From contig JAGTXO010000082.1 in the NCBI GenBank assembly GCA_019448385.1, forward strand, positions 1 to 64,000: DNA of 64,000 bases, read 5' to 3'. A model generated the notes under the pieces. It made no database searches and was not told the origin of the DNA. It saw only the letters and a program-made list of their open reading frames with translations. Origin of the DNA: Diacronema lutheri. Its lineage: Eukaryota > Haptophyta > Pavlovophyceae > Pavlovales > Pavlovaceae. The first letter of the stretch is position 1. Every line of letters begins with the position of its first letter. A program made the position numbers and the translations under genes. This document shows, in pieces, positions 21,641-30,653 of the stretch.

Positions 21641-21682
21641 TGCTTCTGCTGCTGTCGTGCTGGATTGGCAGAGATCAGGTAC

Positions 21683-21850
21683 TGACCCATCTCTGCCGCC
21701 GCTGCAAAGCGCACCGCCGCCCGCCGCCAGCGTGGTAAGCGCCGCGATGCCGCCCGCGTGGCCGCGCACGCGCGCCTCGCCGCCCCCAAACCCACCGACC
21801 GGGGCGAAAAGTACGTTGTTCGTGGTGCCGGCGCAGTCGATGAGCAGGGG
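21683..21850 (-). pseudogene. WD40 repeat fragment
   Basis: The minus strand reads LLIDCAGTTNNVLFAPVGG, then VRGHAGGIAALT and GGALCSGGRDGS, which fits one WD40 blade (R-G-H-x-x-x-I-x-x-L ... S-G-G-R-D-G-S). A donor-like GTACCTG follows. Only one blade is present and the next sequence is the hAT fragment, so this may be a gene broken by insertion or a captured exon. Confidence 0.35.
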
Positions 21851-22039
21851 CGGCGGGGCGCGCGGAGCGCGGCCACCAGAGCGCGAGGGCGCAGCCGTCG
21901 CAAGCAGAGCAATCGTCGGAGAACAGGCCACGTGGCAAATGTGAACGCACGGATACCGCGAGAGCTGCAAAGCCGGGCAGCAGGTCTAGTCGGCCAGGCT
22001 TACCTTCCATGTCTCCGTCGAATGGCCCAGCCTGCCCAC

Positions 22040-22708
22040 CTACCAAACACCGTCACCCAGAGCCCGCGCCCGCGTACTGCTCAACTTGGTCGCGAGCGCG
22101 CGCGTGTCCTTCAAACGCTTGACCACATCTGGCGGAACCCCGGGCATCACCTGGTCGCGCGCCTGGGAGTGCTCGATGGCGCAAAGCTGCTGCGTTGCCA
22201 TCCTCTCCGCGCAGCGCTCGACAAGAATAGCAAGGGCAGAGAATGGATCCAGGGCGCGAACGTCGGCAAGGGCATTGTTCTCCGACTCTGCGGCCGATGA
22301 GGTGTACCATCCATGCAGCTCCTGCTCACACTTGATGCGGAAGTACTTACGCCACTCGGTCTCTGGGAAAAGACGCTTGGCGGCGTCAGGCATGCGGCTC
22401 CAGGCCGCGTCCCATGCGAGATTCGTTGCCGCACGAACGCTCGACTTGCCCCGAACACACAATTGATTGCCTGCCAAAGGCTGCAAAACCGTGATCTTCC
22501 TTCCCAGGCGCAGTGCAACGGCAATGAGATCCACCCAGCTGAACCAAGTCCCTTGCCGTTGTAGGTCGGAGAGGTACTCACCAAACAGCGCGTTCGTTCT
22601 CACAATCTCCAAGATTTGGTTCGGGTCCAATGCGTCCAGTGATTCGTCGTGACTCGTGAGCCAGAGCTCGCCCAAGGGCCGATTCGCACAGGGCGCGCTA
22701 GTCCTCAC
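22040..22708 (-). pseudogene. Mutator-like transposase C-terminal fragment
   Basis: An open frame of about 220 codons begins with a non-ATG codon, so its true start is unknown. The second half (YFRIKCEQELHGWYTSSAAE, SENNALADVRALDPFSALAI, LVERCAERMATQQLCAIEHS) resembles the region of MULE transposases after the catalytic core, where T-S-N-x-A-E-S-x-N is conserved. The first half (LFGEYLSDLQRQGTWFSWVD, LIAVALRLGRKITVLQP) weakly resembles the C-terminal half of an OTU peptidase fold. No DDE residues are seen, so the copy is partial. Confidence 0.4.
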
Positions 22709-22799
22709 GTCCTTGGACCACAGTACCTGCTTAGCGTCGCGTCATCTCCATACGCGTGTTCCGGTTCACCGAGTGGAATGTGGCAGCCACCTGACGGAG

Positions 22800-23608
22800 G
22801 TGAGCCGGCGAAAGCCGGATGTAGCTCAGCGCAAGAGCAAACGAGAGAGCAGCCGGAAAGCAGTCACCGTCGTCGGTGGCTCCATCGCCGCGCTCAATTA
22901 CCTTGTGACGAGGCCCTTCGGCTGCGACGGCAGGTGCACGCGCGGCGTGTCGCTCTCCGATGACCTCGCGAACTCGCGCGAGCACATCAAGACGCTCTAC
23001 GACGATCTCGCGTGGTACGACGAGCGCCTCCTCATGAAGGGCGCATCCATCGAAGCGCTCAAGAACCAGATCGCGCAGATGCAGCACGAGATCTGCGTGC
23101 TCCACGCCGAGATGTCATCACACGCTCCGAGTTCGCCCAAGGTCTACACGAACGACAGCGAGGCCACCAACGCCAAGGATCACTGCCAGTGCACCGAGCT
23201 CGACGCCCACAACCGCCTCGAGGTCGCGCCCGCGCCCGCGCCCGTGCCCGAGATGCCCGCGCCCAAGGAGCCCGTGCCCGCGCAGGCCAAGCCGGGCAGC
23301 GAGTCCGAGAGCGTCGCGGCGCAACCCGCGCAGGCAGAGCCGCGCACCGAGCCCAAGTGCGCCAACGTGTCGCCCAACTCGCCCAAGCACTCGTCGGTCG
23401 ACAGCCAGGCCACTGATTGCAAGAACTAATACGGACTCACCAGGGTCGCCGCCTGCAAGCGCCTCGAGTTCGCGTCCGCGCCCAAGTCCGTGCAGGCCGA
23501 GGTCGCCAAGTCCAAGCGCGCCAAGATGCCGGCCACTGGCGGATCGACTCGCTGGCTGCGCAACACGGCCGCGCGCAACACCCGCAGCTCGGCCAAGGGC
23601 AAGTAGCG
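22800..23608 (+). CDS. Coiled-coil protein, start unresolved
   Basis: A plus-strand frame reads SLSDDLANSREHIKTLYDDL, AWYDERLLMKGASIEALKNQ and IAQMQHEICVLHAEM (coiled coil), then a P/A/E-rich linker (PAPAPVPEMPAPKEPVPAQA) and TDCKN, ending at TAA 23427-23429. The only ATG in frame near the start is at 23034, inside the coiled coil, so the 5' end is probably an unseen exon. After the TAA the same frame stays open for about 58 codons with a basic sequence (VAACKRLEFASAPKSVQAEV, AKSKRAKMPATGG) to TAG at 23604. The TAA sits in AACTAATACGGACTCACCAG, which looks like a branch site plus acceptor, so an intron end could explain it. Function unknown. Confidence 0.4.
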
Positions 23609-23742
23609 CGCCAGCGGCGCACGGTATGCCGCAGCGAGCTCAGCCGCGAACACTGTCCGAGGCCGCGCCTTCCAAGGGGTGCACGCGCACTCGGCGCGGT
23701 CCGGTCAGTCAGAGCGCCTCAGCTTGCGCGATGCCAGTTGCG

Positions 23743-23780
<38 letters not shown>

Positions 23781-24001
23781 AATCCGCCATCCAATTCTAC
23801 TGGGCGTCAATCACTCGAGCCCTTCTCGTCGCCCGCATTCCGGGGTCGGACCCCCCGTCGGCCCGGCTCGGGTCCTCCGTCCGCCGCGCCCGCTCGACCC
23901 CGAATTCTACTCAAAATCGACCGGCCAGGGGGGGTTCCAGTCCCGGATTCGTCTTGAACCTCGCTCCGACCCCTCGGGCGCTGATCGGCTGGCCTTAAAC
24001 C
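23609..24001. other. Gene-poor stretch with poly-C tract
   Basis: Contains a C-run at about 23742-23778 and otherwise no convincing coding on either strand. It separates the coiled-coil frame from the ankyrin fragment. Confidence 0.5.
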
Positions 24002-24418
24002 CGTGATTGTACGGCCCGGGTCGTACTCCTGGCCGGACCGGCCCGGACCGCGCCCTATATAGGCTCGTTTGCAGCTGGGGCTGGCCACCTGCATGCGCTG
24101 CAGTGGGCACGAGAGCACGGCTGCGAGTGGAACTGCGAGACGTGTACCGCTGCAGCTCGCGGTGGCCACCTGCACGTGCTCCGGTGGGCACGCGAGCACG
24201 GCTGCGAGTGGGACCGCTTCACGCGCTCCTGCGTAGCTGAGAATGGCCACCTCGAGGTGCTGCAGTGGGCACGCGAGCACAGCTGCGACTGGGACAGCCT
24301 CACGTACTTTATGGCGGCGCAATGCGGCCACCAGGAGGTGCTCAAGTGGACACGCGAGCACGGCTGCGAGTGGGACGGCGACATGCACTCCTTTGCAACG
24401 TGCCAAGGGCGGATTTAA
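24002..24418 (+). pseudogene. 5'-truncated ankyrin-repeat copy
   Basis: Open frame with about four ankyrin units (HLHALQWAREHGCEWNCE, HLHVLRWAREHGCEWDR, HLEVLQWAREHSCDWDS, HQEVLKWTREHGCEWDG) ending SFATCQGRI and TAA at 24416-24418. No ATG precedes the first unit, and the F-box-like N-terminus of the full gene at 51570-52799 is missing. It matches the 3' end of that gene in inverted orientation, and the similarity continues past the stop. A CCTATATAGG word lies at about 24052. Confidence 0.75.
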
Positions 24419-24760
24419 AGTCGGCATGGGCTACGGTCGCGGCTGCTTGCCGCTTGGTTGCGGGCGCGCTGTCGCTGCTCACGGACAGCGCGCTGCCTGG
24501 CCGCTTTGCTGCTGCGCGCCCCCTGAAGACGAGGCGGTGAAGGAGGGCAAAGGGGCGCTTGCGGATGAGCCCAGCTGCAAGGAGAGCCCCTGGCCTTGCG
24601 AAAACGATCTGCACGCGCACAGCACGTCCCATGCGCACGCGTCCAGCCATCGCTGCCGGCAGCGAGAAGGGATGTTGGCAAGTCGTCGTCGAGGCATACG
24701 CGAGTGAGAGCGCGAACACACGGCCCTTCTGACACTGATCAGGCTCTCCCACGTGTGAGC
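24060..24760. repeat. Inverted segmental duplicate of 51220-51880
   Basis: The ankyrin fragment plus its 3' flank (24419 to about 24760) is a reverse-complement relative of the ankyrin gene end and 3' flank at about 51220-51880. The noncoding part is well kept, including the GTCGTCGTCGAGGC region and words such as TGATCAGG near 24737. This shows DNA-level duplication rather than only shared domains. Confidence 0.85.
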
Positions 24761-24988
24761 GCGAAGACACGGCGTGATCAAGGGTAGCTGGCCGTTTTCT
24801 CGGGTGCCGAGCGGTGCCAAGCTGCGGCCCGCAGTGGCGACCCTCCAGGGGACGCCGCAGTGGACTCGAGAGCACAGCTGCGAGCGGCGGCCGCTGCGGC
24901 GCGGCCATGGGCCACACGCACGTGCACCTGGCCGCGTGCCCTGCTGCCGGCCTCGTGCGGTGTCTTCTTTTTGCGGTCATGCGGGCAC
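24761..24988. other. Short intergenic stretch
   Basis: Between the ankyrin duplicate and the stop of the oxidoreductase gene. No feature seen beyond the 3' flank of that minus-strand gene. Confidence 0.4.
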
Positions 24989-27078
24989 TCACAACGCCAC
25001 CCGCGCCAGCCTCGCCTGTGCACACACGCCAACGTCGACGAACGTGCCAGCGCGGCGCGATTGGTCTGCGGCGTCCACGAGCAGCGCGCTGAGGAGCAGC
25101 TGGCGCGCCGCCGTCGCCGCCAGGCCAACCGCCATGGCTCCCGCTTGCTGCGCCGGCGCACGCCCGCCGCCAAAGCCTCCGCTGACCCCCTCGTCGCTCG
25201 TTACACCAGTCGTTACACCAGGCGACGCGCCTCCGATCGCACGAGCTGCCGACGGCACTGCGCTCGCTTCAAGCGCGCACGCCACCGCTCCCGCAGCTGC
25301 GCCCGTTCGGCTGTCCAGCGCGAGGCGAGCAATGGCCGCAAAGTGCGCGAGCTGCCGCGCGTACGCGAGCGCGCACCGTCCAGCCGCGGTCGCCTCTCCC
25401 TCTTCATCGTCACACTCGCCTCTCGCGCTCTGGCCTCCGCCGTTCGCCACGCCGCCACCACCGACCACCGCGCCATCACCACCGCCACCACCACCGCTGA
25501 CACCACCGCCGTCACCAGCGCCTCCGCCAGCAGCAGCAGCAGCAGCAGCACAACCATCGCCCCCATTCCAAAGCGATGCCCGCAGCTCTGCCCGTTCCGC
25601 CGCCCAATCCGCGCGCCACTGGGCGCGCCCACCGCGGTACAAAAGCCACTCGACCCCCCCATCCGCCTCCGCGTCGACGGCGGCAAGAAGCCCGCCTTCG
25701 TCGCCCGGACTCATCCGGACAAGGGTCGGTGAGGAGGACGAAAGGGACGGCGGATGCGACCTGCTCACCGCCCCTTGTCCTTCAACCGGCGGGTTTCCAG
25801 CCGCCGCCCCTCGAGCGACCGCCACGTCGCCGCCTCCGCCGCCTCCTGCGCGCGGCGAGATTTCGCCCCGAGCGCGCACGGCACGATGGCCGTCGGACAG
25901 CACGACCAGGCCGTCAATGAGCGCCTCCACGCTCGGCTCCGCGTCGGCCGCCGCGGCCAGCGCCGCCGCGGCCAGACCCGCCGCCGCTGCCGCGCTTGCG
26001 GCTGGGCCGCCCGCTGCAGACGGCCCCGCCTGGCTCGCCGCTCCGGACAGCCCAAACCGGCCGGACTGGCCGGACACCTCGGGCAGCGGGGCACCAGCCG
26101 GCGCGTACGCGTCGACGATCGCGAGCGCGCCGTTTTTGAATGTGAGCGTCACGGAGAAGAGGGCTGCGTCCGCAGCCGAGTCCGGCGCCGAGTCCGGCGT
26201 CGCGCCCGGGCGGGCGGTGGCGAGCGCGGCTGTGGAGGGCGCGGCCGTGTGCGGCTGCGACGGCGGCGAGTGCGGCTGCGCGCCGGGCGCAGCGGCGGTG
26301 GCGAACACGCCTGTGCGCGCGTGGTGCCCGCCGAGCGCGGGTTTGAAAAGGGGCGCGCGCGGGGGTCGACTGAGAGCGGGCGACGGCGCTGCGCTGCGCG
26401 CGAATGCGCGCGGCGACGGGGCGCGGACGAGAAAAGGCTGCCCCATGCCCTGCCCGCCAGCATGGCTGCATGCCCTGCCCGCCAGCATCGCTGCCCCATG
26501 CCCTGCCCGCCATTGTGCGCGCACGCGGCAGGCGCCGACGCTGCGCTGACGCGCGAGCGCGCCCTCGCGCGCGTTGTGTCGTGGCAGGTGCAGAGCGGCG
26601 GCGTGGGCGCGCGTACCGACGGGCGGGTTCTCGGCGGTGGCCTCCGGCATGAGCTGCAGGAGGAGCGACATTTCAAAGAGCTGCGCAGCGGGGCGGCGGC
26701 GGGTGGGGGTCCGGGGGGGGATGTCCGGGAACGGGGGTGTTGGTTGGAGGGGAGGGGGGATGGGTGAGCGAGAGGGGGGGGGGGGGGGGGGGGGGGGGGG
26801 AGGGGGGGGGGGGGGGGAGGGGGGAAGGAAGGTGCAATGAGGTTCCGAGGAGCGAGCAGCAGCAGCCCATCCACGCCCGCACCCCTGCCAACCGCGATCC
26901 CGCAGCCACGCCCCGCCCTGCAGCCGCAGCGGGCACAGCCTCTTTCCCGCGCACCATCAGCGCGTGCGTCGTCTGCGCGTCCGGCCAGCCGTCCGGCCAG
27001 CCGCCACTGCCACCGCCGACGCCGAGTCCGCCGCCAGCCCGCCGAGCGGCGCTGGGCGGCCCGCCCGCGCCCGCGCCA

Positions 27079-27114
<36 letters not shown>

Positions 27115-27601
27115 ATGGCGGCCGCCGGCGGCACGCGCGCGCCCAGCGCCGCCGGCAGCCCGCGCATCGTCAGCTTGAGTGACGAAACGCGACCGCCATC
27201 GTTGCCCGGCCCATTGGCGGTGGCCACACCACCGCGCGCGCCGCCATCGGCCGCGCGCGCGGTGACGCCGGACCCGGGCGCGGTGACGCCGGCCGGGGGC
27301 GGCCGAGCGGCCGGGCGAGCCGAGCGACCGCCCGAGCCCGTGGTGGTGGTGCTGGTGGTGGTGGTGGTGGCGGCCGCGTCGGGCGAGCCTGTGGTGGTGG
27401 CGGCCGGGTCCGAGGCGACTGCGGTCGCTTCGGCGCGAGGCCACGGCCACGGCCACCACCACCACGGACTCGACCCGGGCGCAGGTGTGCCGTCGTCGTC
27501 GGCTGGGGAGTGCACGATACCATTGGCCACGGGGAGGCTGTGCGCGCTCGCGGCGGCGGTGCGCGCCGTCGCCGTGGCCGCGGCGGCGGTGGCTGCCACG
27601 T

Positions 27602-27662
<61 letters not shown>

Positions 27663-29611
27663 CGCCGTGACGTCAGCGGCGGCGGCGACGGCGTGGCGGA
27701 GCGGCGGCGGAAGGCGCAGCGCGGCGCGCAGATTCAAAAACGGCGCGGCGAAGGCGGCGGGCGTCGACTCGACGAGGGGCGCGCCCGCCGCGACGGAGGC
27801 GGCGCAGAGCTGCGGCGGCGGTGGCGGTGGCGGCGGAGGCGGAGGCGGCGCGCGCGGGCGGGCAGGCGGGCGGGCGGGCGGGCGGGCGGGCGGGCAGGCG
27901 GGCGGGCGGGCGGGCGGGCGGGCAGGCGGGCGGGCGGGCGGGCGGTGCGGTGGGTGCGGACGGTGCGGGCGCGGCGCTGGAAAACACGCACGCACGCACC
28001 ACTTTTCAAAAAGGGGGGCGCGCGCGCGCGCGCCCCTTTTGAAAAGGGGCAGGGCGGCGCGCGACGGGAGGCGGCACGCGGCACGCACCTGCGCGACCTC
28101 GTCGCTGCCGCCCGCCGCGAGCGGCAGCTCGCACAGCGTCGGCTTGGCCGCGCGCAGCGCGCACGCGACGACGGCGCGGCGGTAGCGCGGCGGCGCGCAA
28201 ACCTGCCGGCGGGTTAGGGTGAAAGTTAGGGTTGTAATTAGGGTTCGCGTTGGGGTTGGAGTTCGGGTTGGGGGTGGGGTTCGAGTTCGGGCTCGGGGTT
28301 CGCCGGGTCGGCGCACGCGTCCAGACGCCACCCGCGCCCACCGCGCCCGCTGCCGCGCGGCGCACGGGCGGCGCGCACGATGACGGCGTCGACCGCCGGG
28401 TCGGCGCACGCGTCGGCCATGTCCGTCGAGATGCCCACCGCGCCCGCCGCCGCGCCCGCCGCCAGCGCCGCGCCCGCGCCGCCGCGCGCGCCCGCGACGG
28501 CGGCGGCGACGGCCGCGGCCGCACCGCCGCCGCCGGCGGACGGCGGCGGCGCGGCGGCGCGGCCGGCCATGGCGGCCACGTGCGCGGCGACGAACGCGGC
28601 GGCGGCCGCCTCGCTCACGTCGACGACGCGCACGAGGCGGCAGTTGGCGGCGCCTGCGCACCGGACAGCGGTCGGTCCGGGGGCGGCGGTCGGTCCGGGG
28701 GCGGCGGCCGGGGGCGGCGGTCGGTCCTGGGGCGGCGGCGGTTGGCCGGAGGCGGGCCGTCGGTCCAAGGGCAGCGCGGCGCGGCGCGGCGCGGCGCGGC
28801 GCGGCGCGAGCGGCGAGGCGCAGGCGCTCTGCCGCCGCGGAGTCCGGCTCTGCCGCGGAGTCCGGCTCGGGTCCGACGCCGGAATGGTCTTCGCGGTGCC
28901 CGAGCCGGACGCGACGCACGTGTGTCCGGCTCGGGCACAGCCGCACGTGAGGCGATAGGCCACGAGGCGCGCAGCGCGGCACCGCCCCGGGCCCGTGGGT
29001 GGCGCGACGGCGCGCGTGCGCGCGCGCGGCCGAGCGGCGCGGCAGGGCGGGCACGCGCGCGAGGCGCGGCGGCGGCGGGCGCGCGCACGTCGCAGAGCGG
29101 CGGCGTGTAGCTGCGCGTCGGGACCCGTGCCGACCAAGCAGACGCCGAGAGGCGCACCGCCGCGGCCGCGGCCGCGGCCGTGGCCGAGCGCGGCGTCAAA
29201 GGCGACGGCGGCCGAATCGGCGGCCGCGCGGGCGGCGGATCCGCCGTCCGCGCCTTGGGTGGCGCACTCGAGCGGAGAAGGCAGCGCGGCCCGCGCACGG
29301 CGGTGCGCGGCGAGGCGCCGGCGCCGCACGTACAGCGCGCACGCGAGCGCCGCGACGCTAACGCCTGCGCGCCGGCGGGGCGCCGGCCGGCGGCGCGTGG
29401 CGCGCGGCGCGCGGGTGGGGACGGTCACGTGTTGGCCACTCACGCGTGCACTGTACGCGCCGCGCGCATCGCGAAGGCATCGGCGGCGCACGCCCGCCGC
29501 GCGCGAGCCCGATGGCGAGCGCACCGGCGATAAAAGCCTTGGCGGACGCGTGCCTCGCCATCGTGCACTCGCGCGTACGCTCCTTTTCAAAACGAGCCGC
29601 CCGGCGGCCAT
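24989..29611 (-). CDS. Gfo/Idh/MocA-family oxidoreductase, 6 exons
   Basis: NAD(P)-dependent sugar or inositol dehydrogenase-type fold. Exons in order: 29611-29089, 28653-28379, 28202-28089, 27809-26883, 26680-26617, then 26163-24989 (or 26310-24989); phases agree, giving 1025 or 1074 residues. Landmarks: a short hydrophobic segment (VSVAALACALYV) after an Arg/Pro-rich N-terminus, GVCLVGTGPDAQLHAAAL (dinucleotide loop), CRLVRVVDVSEAAAAAF (strand 2 acidic residue), STDMADACADPAVDAVIVCA, and RAAKPTLCELPLA at the family's E-K-P position, here E-L-P. Then come GAPLVESTPAAFAAPFLNLR and ALFSVTLTFKNGALAIVDAY of the C-terminal sheet. The missing Lys of E-K-P may alter catalysis. Typical members have about 350-400 residues; the excess is Ala/Gly/Thr insertions. 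Substrate not predictable. Confidence 0.75.
26768..26826. repeat. Poly-G/C tract in oxidoreductase intron 4
   Basis: Long runs of G on the plus strand (C on the coding strand), the same kind of poly-C tract seen before acceptors in other introns of the window. Confidence 0.8.
28210..28310 (+). repeat. Degenerate telomere-like repeats in intron 2
   Basis: The plus strand has TTAGGG three times near 28213-28243 (GTTAGGG, GTTAGGG, ATTAGGG), then a decaying series of GGGTT/GGGGTT words to about 28310. It lies in the intron between oxidoreductase exons 2 and 3. Confidence 0.7.
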
Positions 29612-29680
29612 CGCGGCGGTTTCATGCGCGCGCCGTCGAGCCCGCGCGGCGGCGTCGCGGCGTCGTCGCTACGGGTGGAG
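29612..29680. promoter_or_regulatory. Very short divergent start region
   Basis: The minus-strand ATG (29609-29611) and plus-strand ATG (29624-29626) are 12 bp apart. If both starts are right, the two genes share one tiny bidirectional promoter or overlap in their 5' leaders. The next plus ATG in frame is at 29681. No TATA-like word is seen. Confidence 0.35.
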
Positions 29681-30324
29681 ATGGGCGCGGAGCGGTTGGC
29701 CGATTGGCATGGCGCGCTCGACGAGCCATACGCGTACGCCGACGCGCCACCTGGCGCGCCACGCGTTTCGCTCGCGCCGCGCGCCGCGGCGACGGCGGCG
29801 GCCGCCGCCGCCGCGCGCCGCCGCGCGGCGCCGCCGCTGATCGCGCCGCGCGGCACGGGCGCGCACGCGCGCGGCGCGTCGGCGCACAACGTCGAAGCTG
29901 CCGTCACGCTCGCACTCCGCGCGATGGCGGCCGTCGCGCCCGGCGCCGAGCTCGTGCGCGTCCTCGCGGGCTCGGCGGCGGTCCCGCCCGCGCCCGCGCC
30001 CGCGCCCGCGGCCGTCACGTCCGGCGCGGCGGGCGCAGCGGCGTGCGCGCGTGAGGGCCGCGCGCGACCGCCCGACGCGCCGGCCGCGCCGGGCACCGTC
30101 GCGCGCGCCGCCGGCGGGGCGCGCGCGCGCGGGGGCGGCTCGGCGGCGGAGGCGCCGACGGGCGCGGCGGGGGGCGCATCGCGCGCGCCGTCGCCGCCGC
30201 CGGCGCCCGCGTCCGCGCAGTCCGCGCGGATCGCCGGCTGCGGGCCTTCGCCGTCGCCGCCGCCGTCGCGCGGCGGCGCGACCGGCGGCGCAAGGGGCGC
30301 TGAGCCGCCCGGCGGCGGCGGCGT

Positions 30325-30355
<31 letters not shown>

Positions 30356-30438
30356 GGCGGCGGTGGCGGCGGTGGCGGCGGCGGCGTTGGCGGCGGCGGC
30401 GGTGGCGTTGGCGGCGGCGGCGGTGGCGGCGGCGGCGT

Positions 30439-30469
<31 letters not shown>

Positions 30470-30621
30470 GGCGGCGGTGGCGGTGGCGGCAGGCGCGGCG
30501 GCGGCTGGACGGAGGCGGAGCTCGCCGCGTGGTTCGAGCCTGGTATGTCGCGGCAGCCGCGCCGCCGCACATCCCGGGCCCTTCTCTCGTGCCCCTCCCC
30601 CCTGCCCCTCACCTCGTGCAG

Positions 30622-30653
<32 letters not shown>

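Noticed and set aside
22500-22650. OTU peptidase domain
   Set aside because: Only a weak pattern in one half; catalytic Cys and His were not found, so I did not call it as a feature.
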